Below, in pieces: positions 51,377-61,344 of a DNA stretch of 64,000 nt (position 1 is the stretch's first letter; each line of letters opens with the position of its first letter). The notes beneath the pieces are model-generated. The model had not been told where the DNA came from. It was given only the letters and a program-made list of their open reading frames with translations, and did not search any database. The DNA is taken from NCBI GenBank assembly GCA_003104975.1, contig PQAM01000008.1, positions 62,001-126,000 on the forward strand. The letters run 5' to 3'. The position numbers and the translations under genes were made by a program. The stretch is from Candidatus Methylomirabilota bacterium (GTDB lineage Bacteria; Methylomirabilota; Methylomirabilia; Methylomirabilales; Methylomirabilaceae).

Positions 51377-52828
51377 TTACCTCTTTCTCACAATGACGGC
51401 ACTTTCGTAGAGGGTTGCCTGGTTTCGTTCGCCTCGCCTCACAGCGGAGGTCGTGATGCTGGCGCCGACGCGCTTCGTGCGGATCTGCTGTACCCCCATC
51501 AGCTCGAACCCATTGTGACGGGCGATATCCGCAAGAACGAGGTCCGTCTTGATCTCGTGTCCCTGGATGATTGAATTCCCTATCACAACTACTCCTATAC
51601 CGCGTCGCGCCAAAGCTCGTTTCAATACGCGACAGAAGCGGTCGCAGTCGTTGAAGTAGGCCGTCACATAGTTGGCCCACCCAGGCCCACCGTACGGCCC
51701 CTTGTCCGTACGGGTCTGACGAAGTCTGGCAAGCGTGCGAGCTAACTCGGGGTGATCGAATTGCAAATCCAACGGCTTTGCGGAACGGACCGTCTGCCAG
51801 TACTTTCCGAAGTTGGCTTCCTCCAGTCGCCGTAATTCTTTCGGAGAAGCTACCAAGGAGAGCCAGAAGAGTTGAGGGCGCGTGTTGCGGACATAGTGAT
51901 AGTTATTCATATATGGGGGAGAGGTGACCATTAAATCCACGGAACACGCCGGTAACAGATCTTCTGTTTCCAGGAAATCGAGGTTGTAGACCTGCCCCTT
52001 TGCACTCGGAAGAGCTTCCACCCGCGGCTTGATCCATCGAATGTCGGACACCATATCGAAGAGCTTACGCAGAATCGTGGAGTGGACGTCCGCTTTCTCA
52101 ATGAGCGGCTTCCCGGCCCCTGGCCGGGAGCCCAGACTTGGCTCATACGTGTAATTGGAGAAGCTTACCATCACGGAGCCGAAGGCCACACGAAACAGGT
52201 CAGCAATATCCGGGTCCGGAATCTCTTCGGCGAAGTTGAGGAATGCGAGAACTTGCGCCTCAACGGAGGGGCTGAAGAACGGGATGCGCGTCTCGAACTC
52301 GGCTGGCCTCTGTACGCCACCCGGCTGGGCGGCTTCGGCGGCCAGTTTCTGGTACTCCAGACAGTATGCCTCCAACTTCTCCAGATCAAGCTTGGGTGAA
52401 TTCAGCTTGGCCTTACAAGCGAGGGCGGCATAGGGATTGATTTCGAAACCGAGGCAGTCGAATCCACTCAAGAGCGACTGGACCAGCGTCGTTCCGACAC
52501 CGGCAAATGGATCGAGGACGCGCGAGGTCGCGCGCCTCCTGCGATCCTTCAGAAAAGTCTCGAAGCAATCCTGAACGAATTGCGCAGAAAACCCGGCAAT
52601 CCACGGAACCCAGCGATGGAGCGGCTGTGTCTTATTGTCCGAAAACGCCGGATCGCGAAAACCATTTCCGGTTCTGACGTTCTCAACAAAATCAAAACCA
52701 AGCTGCCGACCGGCATGAGGACGTCCATAGGAGGCGGCCCCTTCCGAGAGCCTGCCCTCGGTCGGAATAACCTGCCGGTATGCAGACACCGGAGCCTTCC
52801 GGTCCACCCGTTTCCTTGTGCGTACCAT
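51377..52828 (-). CDS. DNA amino-methyltransferase (N4-cytosine or N6-adenine)
   Basis: About 483 residues. The SAM motif DPFAGVGTT comes first and the catalytic SPPYMNNYHY about 190 residues later, so the order is I then IV. SPPY favours N4-cytosine methylation but does not prove it. I use ATG 52828, nine bases after an AGAGGT site; GTG 52876 is an alternative. Protects DNA from the adjacent GIY-YIG nuclease. The gene is preceded by a trypsin-like protease gene on the same strand. Confidence 0.85.
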   Translation of the reverse strand: MVRTRKRVDRKAPVSAYRQVIPTEGRLSEGAASYGRPHAGRQLGFDFVENVRTGNGFRDPAFSDNKTQPLHRWVPWIAGFSAQFVQDCFETFLKDRRRRATSRVLDPFAGVGTTLVQSLLSGFDCLGFEINPYAALACKAKLNSPKLDLEKLEAYCLEYQKLAAEAAQPGGVQRPAEFETRIPFFSPSVEAQVLAFLNFAEEIPDPDIADLFRVAFGSVMVSFSNYTYEPSLGSRPGAGKPLIEKADVHSTILRKLFDMVSDIRWIKPRVEALPSAKGQVYNLDFLETEDLLPACSVDLMVTSPPYMNNYHYVRNTRPQLFWLSLVASPKELRRLEEANFGKYWQTVRSAKPLDLQFDHPELARTLARLRQTRTDKGPYGGPGWANYVTAYFNDCDRFCRVLKRALARRGIGVVVIGNSIIQGHEIKTDLVLADIARHNGFELMGVQQIRTKRVGASITTSAVRRGERNQATLYESAVIVRKR

Positions 52829-52938
52829 ACGGGAGTTACCTCTTGCGATCATGCGTCCGTTACCCCGAAGCAGCACAACACCGCGATCGCCTAAGAAACT
52901 CAGGTGCTTACGCCGGCTTCGTCAAGCTCTTCACCTCG

Positions 52939-53736
52939 TTAGACGGTATCTCGCCCCTCGAACGTCTCCGGCGCATGGCCGAGTGTGCTGACACGCATGA
53001 TCTCATACGCAGGCGTATGCTCAGCCACCAAACCGATGAGCGGGTAGGCTAGAGGACGCTCAAGCAGTACCGGGCCTCCGCTCATGCCGCCCAGGTCAAC
53101 GCCTACCGGAGGAATCGCAAAGCCATCAGTGACCATCCAGTACTCGCGTTCAAATTGACAGGCCAGGTGGTGCTCGCCGATACTCTTGACGCTGAGACGG
53201 AAGCCCAGACTTCGGAAATCATAGGCAGCCGGGCCTGGTTGGCGGCGCTGGAAAGCGGGGTACCCGGTGATGTGGACGAAGTCGCCAACAGCCGGACGTG
53301 GAGGGGGCCAACCGCATGTGGGTTCGAAGGTGGAGATGCCGATTAGCGCCACTTCCGCCTCTTCAAGTCGAAGGAACGCAATGTCAGCCTGTTCGTCCTC
53401 CCACACGATACGGTGCGCGGGCTCAAGGCTGGCGCGGCCAATCTGGAATACCACGCTTTCGCCGGTAGCCCTGCGGTCCATCCAGAACCGTACGACGTGT
53501 CGAGCCGTACCGAGATATGCCTTACCGTGAACTCGGAGGATGAAACAGCTTCCGTTTTGGATGACACCATCGGTAGCGGCAGGTGGGCCAACGAGTATGG
53601 CTGCAGTACGCTGAAAGACGAACTGGCCTATGGTCTTTCCGGCGGCCAGGATGCGGCGCTTGTCAATCATGGGAAGCTCCTCGAACGTCTCCGCCACGCC
53701 AGTCTCCTCCTGAAGCTGTCCATCGTTTGCGCACAC
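52939..53736 (-). CDS. Trypsin-like serine protease next to restriction genes
   Basis: A 265-residue trypsin-fold protein with triad residues His80 (GTARHVV), Asp118 (EQADIAF) and Ser219 (GGMSGGPVLL). No signal peptide, so cytoplasmic. It lies upstream of the methyltransferase and nuclease genes on the same strand and may share their transcript. It has the same fold and context as the protease at 5693-6601 but is divergent in sequence. A second possible start is the ATG at 53670. Function inferred only as defence-associated. Confidence 0.78.
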   Translation of the reverse strand: MCANDGQLQEETGVAETFEELPMIDKRRILAAGKTIGQFVFQRTAAILVGPPAATDGVIQNGSCFILRVHGKAYLGTARHVVRFWMDRRATGESVVFQIGRASLEPAHRIVWEDEQADIAFLRLEEAEVALIGISTFEPTCGWPPPRPAVGDFVHITGYPAFQRRQPGPAAYDFRSLGFRLSVKSIGEHHLACQFEREYWMVTDGFAIPPVGVDLGGMSGGPVLLERPLAYPLIGLVAEHTPAYEIMRVSTLGHAPETFEGRDTV

Positions 53737-53925
53737 TGGTCGACCTTGTGCCAGACTTTATCAGCCGATCCCCGATAAACAACACCTCGCACCCCCGGCA
53801 ATCGCAGCACCATTTCCACATCTTATGAAGCGAGTCTCAGACGAGTACCAAGGACAAACGCTGAACACGACTTTCACCTTATCAGATTCGATGTGAAAGT
53901 CAAAAGAGGTGACAGGATCAAAGGC
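53737..53925. other. Gap between restriction locus and comM
   Basis: No gene or repeat that I can support. It marks the switch from the accessory region to housekeeping genes. Confidence 0.5.
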
Positions 53926-55458
53926 TCACCACCCGGTGCGACGATCCAAGGTCCGGTATTGGATCGCTTCGGCCAGGTGGTCGGTCCGGATCGTCTCGTG
54001 GCCTTCGAGGTCGGCGATGGTGCGGGCCACCTTGAGGATCCGGTCGTGCGCCCGCGCGGACAGTCCGAGCCGCTCGATGGCGGCCTCCAGGAGCGCCTGG
54101 CCGTCGGACCCGATCGTACAGTGTCGTCGAATCTGCTTCACACCCATCTGGGCGTTACAGAAGGTCCGGGTTCGTCTGAATCGCTCCTGCTGCGCGGCCC
54201 TCGCCTGTTTGACCCGCGTCCGGACCTGCTCAGAGGACTCCCCCTGCGAATCGGTGGTCAGCTCCCGATACCGAAGCGGCGGGACGTCGAGGTGCAGGTC
54301 GATCCGGTCCAACAGCGGGCCGGAGATCCGGGATCGGTACCGCTGGATCTGCTGGGGGGAACAGGTACAGGGCCGTTGCGGGTCGGTGAAGAAGCCGCAT
54401 GGGCAGGGGTTCATGGCGGCGGCCAGCATGAAGCGGGCCGGGTAGGTGACGGAGGTCGCGGCGCGCGCGATGGTCACGTTACCGTCCTCCAGCGGCTGGC
54501 GCAACACCTCCAGGACCGACCGCTTGAACTCAGGTAGCTCGTCGAGAAAGAGGACACCGTGATGCGCCAGGCTCACCTCGCCGGGGCGCGGGTTCGTTCC
54601 GCCGCCGATCAGCCCGGCATCCGAGATGGTGTGGTGCGGCGATCGGAAGGGTCGCGTCGCCACCAAAGCCGTCCGGGACGGCACAAAGCCGCAGATGGAG
54701 TGGATCTTCGTCACCTCGATCGCCTCCTCCAAAATCAGGTCAGGCAGAATGGTGGCCAGCCGCTTGGCGAGCATTGTCTTGCCGGACCCTGGTGGGCCAA
54801 TGAGGAGGATGTTGTGGCCGCCGGCCGCCGCCACCTCCAGCGCTCGCTTCGCATGCGCCTGTCCCTTCACATCGGCCAGATCGACGCCGTAGCTGGCGTG
54901 CTGGGCAAAGACCTCCTGCAGGTCGACACATGTGGGCGGAATCGGCTGTGCGCCGTTCAGAAACTCCACCACCTGCGGAAGGGTCTCGACCCCGAAGACC
55001 TCAAGCCCCTCTACCACGGCCGCCTCGGGGGCGTTTTCTGTCGGCAGGATCATCCCGGCAAGTCGGCTGCGCGCGGCCGCGACCGCCATCGGCAGGGCGC
55101 CGGTGATCCCTCGGACACTGCCGTCCAGCGCCAGCTCACCCAACAGCAGATGGCTCTGGAGGCGGTCGGGCTTGATCAGGCCCATCGCCGCCAGAATGGC
55201 ACAGGCGATGGGGAGGTCGAAGCAGGCGCCCTCCTTCTTGACGTCGGCCGGCGCCAGGTTCACGGTGATCCGCCGGGCGGGAAAGTCGAATCCGCAGTTC
55301 TTGATAGCCGCCCTGACTCGGTCTCGGCTCTCCTTGACCGCGGCGTCCGGCAGTCCGACCATGTTGAAGTTGGGCAGTCCCTGGGCGATATCGACCTCGA
55401 CGTCCACCAGGTAGGCCTCGACGCCCGTTACTGCGCTCGATAGCACCTTGGCCAGCAT
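53926..55458 (-). CDS. comM: ComM/YifB-type Mg-chelatase-like AAA+ ATPase
   Basis: A 510-residue protein. An N-terminal Lon-like fold domain ([26 protein letters not shown]) precedes an AAA+ domain with Walker [11 protein letters not shown] and Walker [10 protein letters not shown], and a C-terminal Mg_chelatase_C segment. A cluster of cysteines ([15 protein letters not shown]) is conserved in the family. ComM is a hexameric helicase that aids branch migration during integration of transformed DNA. ATG 55458 gives the standard N-terminus MLAKVLS. Confidence 0.92.
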   Translation of the reverse strand: MLAKVLSSAVTGVEAYLVDVEVDIAQGLPNFNMVGLPDAAVKESRDRVRAAIKNCGFDFPARRITVNLAPADVKKEGACFDLPIACAILAAMGLIKPDRLQSHLLLGELALDGSVRGITGALPMAVAAARSRLAGMILPTENAPEAAVVEGLEVFGVETLPQVVEFLNGAQPIPPTCVDLQEVFAQHASYGVDLADVKGQAHAKRALEVAAAGGHNILLIGPPGSGKTMLAKRLATILPDLILEEAIEVTKIHSICGFVPSRTALVATRPFRSPHHTISDAGLIGGGTNPRPGEVSLAHHGVLFLDELPEFKRSVLEVLRQPLEDGNVTIARAATSVTYPARFMLAAAMNPCPCGFFTDPQRPCTCSPQQIQRYRSRISGPLLDRIDLHLDVPPLRYRELTTDSQGESSEQVRTRVKQARAAQQERFRRTRTFCNAQMGVKQIRRHCTIGSDGQALLEAAIERLGLSARAHDRILKVARTIADLEGHETIRTDHLAEAIQYRTLDRRTGW

Positions 55459-55468
55459 CGTCTCTCCC

Positions 55469-55858
55469 TTAAAAGATGGTGGTCCCCTCGCTGCTGAAGG
55501 CATCCCGGATCAGGAGGATCTCAGGCGCTCCTGCCTGGCCCCCGGGAAACGTAACCGCGACGACATCGAAGCGGCAGGCGGACCCGGACGATCGATGGCG
55601 CTGCAAGAACAGTTCCGCCACCTTGACGATCTGATGTTGCTTCCGTGGCGTGACCGAGGCCTGCGGCGGACCAAACTCGTTGGAGGTGCGGGTCTTCACC
55701 TCCACAAACACCAGTACGTCTTTCTCCTGCGCAATCAGATCGATCTCGCCCAGCGGGGTGACGTAGTTTTCGTGGAGGATGCGGAACCCTTTGGTCTGCA
55801 GATACGCCTTTGCCGCGCGCTCCCCTTCCGTTCCAAGCGCCGATCGCCCGGTTGTCAT
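55469..55858 (-). CDS. yraN: YraN family (UPF0102) putative endonuclease
   Basis: A 129-residue protein with a PD-(D/E)xK-like core: [37 protein letters not shown], then [15 protein letters not shown]. Conserved beside rnhB and rplS in many genomes; the role is still unclear. It lies ten bases before comM and is probably in the same transcript. Confidence 0.9.
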   Translation of the reverse strand: MTTGRSALGTEGERAAKAYLQTKGFRILHENYVTPLGEIDLIAQEKDVLVFVEVKTRTSNEFGPPQASVTPRKQHQIVKVAELFLQRHRSSGSACRFDVVAVTFPGGQAGAPEILLIRDAFSSEGTTIF

Positions 55859-55871
55859 CGTTGGGTCTCCG

Positions 55872-56459
55872 TCATACGTATTCCCGAACGCCCTTGAAGC
55901 TCTTCCGGTGAATAGGGCTCACGCCGAATTGCGCAACAGCCGACAGATGTTCCGAGGTCCCGTACCCTTTATGTCGGCCGAAACCGTAGTGTGGAAGAGC
56001 CAGATCGTACGCCAGCATAATCCGGTCTCGGGCCACCTTGGCCAGAATGGATGCTGCCGAGATAGAGAAACAGAGACGGTCTCCGGAAGGGATCACTCGA
56101 TGAGGAATGGCGCAGCAGGGGGATTGGTTGCCGTCGATCAGGACGAAACCGGGGGGTGGATTCAAGGCGTCGATGGCGAGCTGCATCGCCAGCATGGTCG
56201 CCTGGAGGATATTAAGGGCATCGATCATCTCCTCCTGAACGACGCCGAAGCCCACGGCCGTCGCTTCGGCCCTGATCGCGGCATCGAGCTGCTCGCGCCG
56301 TCGCGCGCTGAGAAGTTTGGAGTCGCGCACCCCCTGAATCGCACAGGTCGGGGGCAGGATCACTGCGGCTGCGACGACAGGCCCGGCCAGCGACCCGCGC
56401 CCAACCTCATCAACCCCCGCGATAAGCCGATGTCCGTCAGCGCGAAGGCAGGCTTCCAC
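55872..56459 (-). CDS. rnhB: Ribonuclease HII
   Basis: Removes ribonucleotides and RNA primers from DNA. Active-site motif IAGVDEVGRGSLAGPV with the DE pair, DSKLLSARRRE, LIDGN and SISAASILAKVARDR. I propose GTG 56459, giving 195 residues and the normal spacing of about 14 residues before AGVDEVGRG. The frame is open back to 56585 over the rplS end, so the start is uncertain. Confidence 0.9.
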   Translation of the reverse strand: MEACLRADGHRLIAGVDEVGRGSLAGPVVAAAVILPPTCAIQGVRDSKLLSARRREQLDAAIRAEATAVGFGVVQEEMIDALNILQATMLAMQLAIDALNPPPGFVLIDGNQSPCCAIPHRVIPSGDRLCFSISAASILAKVARDRIMLAYDLALPHYGFGRHKGYGTSEHLSAVAQFGVSPIHRKSFKGVREYV

Positions 56460-56488
56460 CTCTCCAGGCGGCGACGCGGCGATCTTCG

Positions 56489-56836
56489 TTACGTCAGCTT
56501 GCGCTCGGAGATACGCGCAGCCTTGCCCCTCAGCTTTCGCAGGTAGTAGAGCTTGGCCCGACGAACACGACCCCGTCTGACGCACTCGACCTTCTCGATC
56601 ATGGGGGAATGGACAGGGAAGATACGCTCGACCCCGACACCGTAGGTCACCTTGCGGACCGTAAACGTGGCACCCAAGCCGCTCCCGCGTTTACGAATGA
56701 CGACCCCCTCAAATGCCTGGAGTCGTTCCTTATCCCCTTCCCGCACCTTCACCTGCACCTTGATCGTATCGCCCGGCGAAAAGCTGGGAATCTCCCCCTT
56801 CAACGAGGGTGTTTCGACGCTTCTGATGACATTCAT
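56489..56836 (-). CDS. rplS: 50S ribosomal protein L19
   Basis: A 115-residue protein with the canonical [44 protein letters not shown] and [14 protein letters not shown] segments. Lies downstream of trmD in the usual rpsP-rimM-trmD-rplS order. Confidence 0.96.
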   Translation of the reverse strand: MNVIRSVETPSLKGEIPSFSPGDTIKVQVKVREGDKERLQAFEGVVIRKRGSGLGATFTVRKVTYGVGVERIFPVHSPMIEKVECVRRGRVRRAKLYYLRKLRGKAARISERKLT

Positions 56837-56902
56837 GATTCAGCCTCCAACATATCAGGATATACGAGGTGCGCACATCGCGCCCGTTACACCTTCAGTT
56901 AC

Positions 56903-57643
56903 CTAACCGAACTCGTCCTCTTTTTCGATCTCCTCCAGAAGCCTGAGATCCTCTTCGCTCAAGGGTGCGTGCCGCAAAAGATCGGGCCGCCGCACCTTTG
57001 TGCGCCGAAGCGCCTCCTTCCGACGCCAGCGCCTGATCCGCTCGTGGTCGCCGGACAGCAGCACGTCCGGAACCGTACGCCCCTGCACACTCGGCGGCCG
57101 CGTGTAGTGGGGAAAGTCCAACAATGCGTCCACAAATGAATCATACCGAGCCGAGTCTTCATCGCCCAGTACGCCGGGTAGCAGCCGGATCACCGTATCC
57201 AGGAGCACGAGGGCCGGCAGCTCCCCACCCGTCAGGACGTAGTCACCGATGGAGATCTCATCGGGGGTCAGGAGCTCTCTCACCCGTTCGTCGAACCCCT
57301 CGTACCGGCCACAGATCAGCAGCAGGCGCTGGTGCTCGGCAAGCTCCTGGGCAATCGCCTGCTTGAATGGCCGACCCTGCGGGGTTAGGAGAATCAGATG
57401 GGTCTCTGACCCTTGGCGCACGCTCGTAACCGCCTCGAGGATCGGCTCGGGCTTGAGCACCATCCCGGCGCCGCCGCCGTACGGCCGATCGTCCACAACG
57501 GCGTGGCGATCATGGGCATAGCTTCGAAGGTCGTGAACGGTGATCTGTACGATGCTGCGCTGCTGCGCTCGCTTCAGGATGCTTTCCGACAGCGGCCCCT
57601 GAAAAAAACCAGGGAAGAGGGTCAGGATATCATACCGCCTCAG
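56903..57643 (-). CDS. trmD: tRNA (guanine37-N1)-methyltransferase, probable CTG start
   Basis: SPOUT-family methyltransferase that makes m1G37 and prevents frameshifts. Knot motifs include [26 protein letters not shown] and [19 protein letters not shown]. The frame upstream of the first GTG continues without a stop as [21 protein letters not shown], the normal TrmD N-terminus. Between the preceding stop and that sequence the only start-like codon is CTG at 57643-57641, ten bases after GGAGGGG. The gene thus overlaps rimM by 14 bases and gives the expected length of about 246 residues. Confidence 0.92.
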   Translation of the reverse strand: MRRYDILTLFPGFFQGPLSESILKRAQQRSIVQITVHDLRSYAHDRHAVVDDRPYGGGAGMVLKPEPILEAVTSVRQGSETHLILLTPQGRPFKQAIAQELAEHQRLLLICGRYEGFDERVRELLTPDEISIGDYVLTGGELPALVLLDTVIRLLPGVLGDEDSARYDSFVDALLDFPHYTRPPSVQGRTVPDVLLSGDHERIRRWRRKEALRRTKVRRPDLLRHAPLSEEDLRLLEEIEKEDEFG

Positions 57644-58154
57644 CTTCGATCATCCCCTCCAGGAGACGGACCACCATCATCCCCTGTGCAAGATCAACCC
57701 GTCTCACAACCTCTCTGGTCGCAGGCAGCAGCCATTCCGAACCTTCGCCACGGACGACGTACACGTCGTTGGCGCCCGTCTCCAGGATTTCGGCGATCTG
57801 TCCGAGCTCTCGCCCTTCTTCTGTCACGACTCGAAGGTCGATGAGATCGGCGTGATAATAACTCCCTTCTGGAAGGGTTGGGGCAGCCGATCTGGGAATG
57901 AGCAGTTCACGCCCGACCAGTTGCTCCGCGTGCTCAACGGTCTGCACGCCTCGCAACTGGACGATCCAGGCCGGGCCGGACCGCCGCACCCGCTCGACAG
58001 CGTACTCAGCGAGATCGCCCCCGGCGCGCTTGAGGTACAGGGGCGAGATCTCGGCGACCATCTCGATCGAGTCGGCGTACGGCTGGACCTTCAATTCCCC
58101 CTTGAGCCCCCACGCCTTGACCACCTTGCCCAGCGCGAGGTGCTGTTCGGCCAT
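57630..58154 (-). CDS. rimM: Ribosome maturation factor RimM
   Basis: A 174-residue two-domain 16S processing factor: [20 protein letters not shown] at the N-terminus and a PRC-barrel with [20 protein letters not shown], then [13 protein letters not shown]. Starts four bases after the khpA stop and overlaps trmD. Confidence 0.94.
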   Translation of the reverse strand: MAEQHLALGKVVKAWGLKGELKVQPYADSIEMVAEISPLYLKRAGGDLAEYAVERVRRSGPAWIVQLRGVQTVEHAEQLVGRELLIPRSAAPTLPEGSYYHADLIDLRVVTEEGRELGQIAEILETGANDVYVVRGEGSEWLLPATREVVRRVDLAQGMMVVRLLEGMIEAEAV

Positions 58155-58157
58155 TCG

Positions 58158-58442
58158 CTATTCCAGGATCTCCAGAATCGCCCGGCGCTTTGACCTGGCG
58201 GCAATGGCGTGCAGTACGGTGCGCATCGCCTTGGCCGTCCGGCCTTGCTTTCCGATGACCCTGCCGACGTCGGAGGAGGCGACCCGCAGGCGGAGGACCA
58301 TTGCGTTGTCCTCTTCTGCCGTCTCGACGGTCACCTGATCCGGACTGTCCACCAGCGCCTTGGCCATCCGTTCCACCAGCTCTTTCAGCGCCAGTGCTTC
58401 CTCCATGGAACTCTGATTCGGAACCGACGGACCGCCTTCCAT
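58158..58442 (-). CDS. khpA: KH-domain RNA-binding protein KhpA
   Basis: A 94-residue single KH domain with ASSDVGRVIGKQGRTAKAMR (GxxG loop GKQG). Conserved between rpsP and rimM. ATG 58442 is preceded by GGAGG at ideal distance, so the 12-residue N-terminal extension is real despite a second ATG at 58406. Confidence 0.92.
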   Translation of the reverse strand: MEGGPSVPNQSSMEEALALKELVERMAKALVDSPDQVTVETAEEDNAMVLRLRVASSDVGRVIGKQGRTAKAMRTVLHAIAARSKRRAILEILE

Positions 58443-58481
58443 GTGTCCTCCTTCCGGCGCGTTGGCCTCACGACTTCTGCG

Positions 58482-58763
58482 TTACCGACCCTTGGCTGCG
58501 CCCTTCAGCTCGGCCAGTTGCCGCATGACACCGGCGCGCCGTAAGAGCTGCCGGGCGCTGTCGGTCGGCTCCGCACCCCGTTGCAGCCAATGTAGTGCGC
58601 GTTCGGCCTGCACAGAGAGCGCAGGCGGCTCTCCGTGAGGATCGTAGGTGCCCAGGGTCTCCAGCGCCTTGCCGCCCGCCGCGACGGGCTCGTCTCCCAC
58701 CACCAGGCGATAGAAGGGGTGCTTCTTTGCCCCCATCCGCCGCAATTTGATCTTGACTGCCAT
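58482..58763 (-). CDS. rpsP: 30S ribosomal protein S16
   Basis: A 93-residue protein: VKIKLRRMGAKKHPFYRLVVGD and LETLGTYDPHGEPP are diagnostic, followed by an alanine/leucine-rich tail. Lies between ffh and khpA. Confidence 0.95.
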   Translation of the reverse strand: MAVKIKLRRMGAKKHPFYRLVVGDEPVAAGGKALETLGTYDPHGEPPALSVQAERALHWLQRGAEPTDSARQLLRRAGVMRQLAELKGAAKGR

Positions 58764-58790
58764 CGTTATCTCCCTCTCATCGATCCGACT

Positions 58791-60134
58791 TCATACACCC
58801 ATGAAGGACCGAAGGCGCCTCGCCATTCTTGCCTTCGCCCCGCTACCCCCAGGCATGACATGTTTCATCAGTTTCCTGGCCTGGGTGAACTGTTTCAGCA
58901 TACGGTTCACGTCCGCCACCGATGTCCCGCTTCCGGCGGCAACCCGGCGGCGGCGGCTCCCATTCAGAATCTCGGGAACCTCCCGCTCCTTCCGCGTCAT
59001 GGAGTTGATAATCGCCTCGGCCTGCTTGAACTCCCGCTCTGCCGAAACGCTATCAGCCAGACCCTTGTGCCGCGACAACCCCGGGATCATCTCCATGACC
59101 TGATCGAGGGGTCCGATGTCCTTCAGTTGCTGGAGCTGCAGGCGGAAGTCTTCCAGCGTAAAGCCCTCGGCGCGAACCTTCCTGACCAACTCCTGGGCCT
59201 GTTTCTGATCGACCCTCGCCTGCGCCTTTTCCACAAGGGTCAGGATGTCGCCCATCCCGAGGATCCGGGACGCCAGTCGTTCGGGGTGGAACGGTTCCAG
59301 GGCGTCCGGTTTCTCGCCGACGCCGATGAACTTGATCGGCTTTCCCGTCACCGACCGGATCGAGAGTGCCGCGCCGCCTCGGGAATCACCATCCAACTTG
59401 GTCAGAATGAACCCGGTCAGGTCCAGATCCGCGTTGAACCGGAGGGCGGAGTTGACCGCATCCTGTCCGGTCATGGCGTCGGCCACCATCAGCCGTTCGG
59501 TCGGCGCGGTGGCCGCTGCGATCGCCACCAGCTCCTGCATCAGCGGCTCATCGATATGGAGCCGCCCGGAGGTGTCCAGAATGACCGGATTGTGCCCGCG
59601 CTCCTTCGCCAGCCGCCTCGCCTCCTGGCAGACCTGCAGCGCAGAGCCGGGTCCGGCGTAGACCGGGACGCTGAGGGCCCGTCCCAGGGTCTGAAGCTGC
59701 TCCCTGGCCGCCGGCCTGACCGTGTCTGCCGCCACCAGGAGCGGCGACCGCCCCTCCGACACGAACCATCGGGCCAGCTTGGCCGACGTCGTCGTCTTGC
59801 CGGAGCCATGCAGTCCGACCAGCATGATGGTCGTCGGGGGCTCGGACGCATAGGTCAGCGGGGCGCGTGTCTTGCCGAGCACCTCGACCAACTCTTCGTA
59901 GACGACCTTGACGACCTGTTGTCCGGGGGTCAGGCTCTCTAAGACGTCACGGCCGACAGCCCGCTCACGGACGCGCTCGATGAACCCCTTGACCACCTTG
60001 AAGTTGACATCGGCCTCGAGCAGCGCGAGCCGCACCTCTCGAAGCGCCTCGGCGATATTCTCCTCGCTGAGCCGCCCGTGGCCACGAAGCTTTTTCAGGA
60101 CCAGACCTAAACGTTCTGTAAGTCCTTCAAACAC
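58791..60134 (-). CDS. ffh: Signal recognition particle protein Ffh
   Basis: SRP54 GTPase. NG domain with GLHGSGKTTTSAKLA, DTSGRLHID and LTKLDGDSRGGAAL; methionine-rich M domain with DQVMEMIPGLSRHKG and RRRRVAAGSGTSVADVNRMLKQF. Works with 4.5S RNA to bring membrane proteins to the translocon. GTG 60134 yields the canonical MFEGLTERL; TTG 60143 adds three residues. Confidence 0.95.
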   Translation of the reverse strand: MFEGLTERLGLVLKKLRGHGRLSEENIAEALREVRLALLEADVNFKVVKGFIERVRERAVGRDVLESLTPGQQVVKVVYEELVEVLGKTRAPLTYASEPPTTIMLVGLHGSGKTTTSAKLARWFVSEGRSPLLVAADTVRPAAREQLQTLGRALSVPVYAGPGSALQVCQEARRLAKERGHNPVILDTSGRLHIDEPLMQELVAIAAATAPTERLMVADAMTGQDAVNSALRFNADLDLTGFILTKLDGDSRGGAALSIRSVTGKPIKFIGVGEKPDALEPFHPERLASRILGMGDILTLVEKAQARVDQKQAQELVRKVRAEGFTLEDFRLQLQQLKDIGPLDQVMEMIPGLSRHKGLADSVSAEREFKQAEAIINSMTRKEREVPEILNGSRRRRVAAGSGTSVADVNRMLKQFTQARKLMKHVMPGGSGAKARMARRLRSFMGV

Positions 60135-60203
60135 TTGATACAACTCCCTTCGTAGCGCTTAAAAATAGCCCCCTTGCCGCCCCTTGTCAAGGTTAAAACT
60201 GCA

Positions 60204-60725
60204 TCACGATGAGGACGCGTGTGGGAGTCGGATGACGACCGTCCCTGCCAGGATATCGTGCAGGGCACGTTTGTGGCGGCTACACGCAATCAGCAGAAAG
60301 CCGAGGCCAAACAGCAGAAACGAAAGCATCCATCCCTGCGCGCGAAGCCATGCCCTGCCATAGGTCATCTCCAGACCATCAAGTCGGATAACCTTGAGGC
60401 GGCAGAGCATCTTGCCAGGGGTCTGGCCGCACGATCCGATAAAGAGGGTAAAATAGGCCACCCCGCTCAACAGGACGATGGCGGCGCTGGTATACCCCGC
60501 CAACGCGATCACCTGATCATTGATCTCGCCACCCAACTGACCGCCGAGATAGATGGTGGTCAGTGCGGCAAAGGTCAGTGCGGTAGTGACCAGAAAGAGG
60601 CAGACACAATCGACAACCCACGCAGCCAGCCGAATCCAGAATCCGGCCCTGCGCACCTCAGGCTCTGCGATAATCTGTCCGCTGTCAATCGGTGCGGCAG
60701 GATCGCAGCACTCAACGTTACTCAC
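60204..60725 (-). CDS. RDD family membrane protein
   Basis: About 173 residues with three to four membrane helices. AGFWIRLAAWVVDCVCLFLV carries the RDD-type arginine and aspartate, and QTPGKMLCRLKVIRLDGLEMTYGRAWLR is the second conserved block. Start at GTG 60725 overlaps the zinc-ribbon gene end by eight bases. The function of the family is not settled; some members are ion antiporters. Confidence 0.82.
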   Translation of the reverse strand: MSNVECCDPAAPIDSGQIIAEPEVRRAGFWIRLAAWVVDCVCLFLVTTALTFAALTTIYLGGQLGGEINDQVIALAGYTSAAIVLLSGVAYFTLFIGSCGQTPGKMLCRLKVIRLDGLEMTYGRAWLRAQGWMLSFLLFGLGFLLIACSRHKRALHDILAGTVVIRLPHASSS

Positions 60726-60924
60726 CACCCCCCTGTCTTTGGAGCGTTGCCAGCGCGTCCGTAAACTTGAGTCCGCAACCTTCACACCGGCGGAAGAGGG
60801 GTAGGGGTTTGAGCATCTCGCCGAAGGGTCCCGAGGTCACGATAGAGTACATGATAGAGTAAATGAACGACGTCTTCGGCGGAAACTCCCGTTCCTGGTT
60901 GCACTTGGGGCAGTGGATCGCCAT
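60718..60924 (-). CDS. Small zinc-ribbon protein
   Basis: A 68-residue protein with two CxxC pairs (CPKCNQ, RRCEGCGLKF), suggesting one zinc ion. Co-translated with the RDD protein. No known role. Confidence 0.7.
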   Translation of the reverse strand: MAIHCPKCNQEREFPPKTSFIYSIMYSIVTSGPFGEMLKPLPLFRRCEGCGLKFTDALATLQRQGGGE

Positions 60925-60999
60925 CAGCCACTCCTTACAATAAATCGGCCGAATGTGTCAGTATACCGTGCTGGTTCGTATGATTGCGGTTCCGAGCCC

Positions 61000-61344
61000 T
61001 CAGCCCTTTCCCCCGGAAAACCGCGCGGCGAGCTTGCGTCCGTCCGGCGAGTTCGCCAGAATCAGCGTCGCGCTTCCACATGTGGGGCACACTGTCTGGC
61101 GAGTTGTTTGACGCCACAGGCTGTAGAGCAGGCCCGGAATGACGAGCGCCAACCACAACACAATCTCGATCGCGAATAAGCCTCTGGTCTTGGTTTGAGG
61201 TGTGTCGGTCTGCGCGCCGCAGGCGGTGCAGATCAAAGGCTGCTCAGAGCGTCTTGACGACCGTAACGATAAAAGGGCGCGCCCGCCCACCACTACGATC
61301 GCTATCAGTGCCAGTAACGGGACCAGCCAACGAAGCACTTCCAT
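61000..61344 (-). CDS. Membrane-anchored zinc-ribbon protein
   Basis: A 114-residue protein with an N-terminal helix, a CTACGAQ pair, a second helix (FAIEIVLWLALVIPGLLYSLW) and CPTCGS. The two cysteine pairs flank the helix, so the metal site is formed at one membrane face. Unknown function; same strand as the next two genes. Confidence 0.65.
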   Translation of the reverse strand: MEVLRWLVPLLALIAIVVVGGRALLSLRSSRRSEQPLICTACGAQTDTPQTKTRGLFAIEIVLWLALVIPGLLYSLWRQTTRQTVCPTCGSATLILANSPDGRKLAARFSGGKG

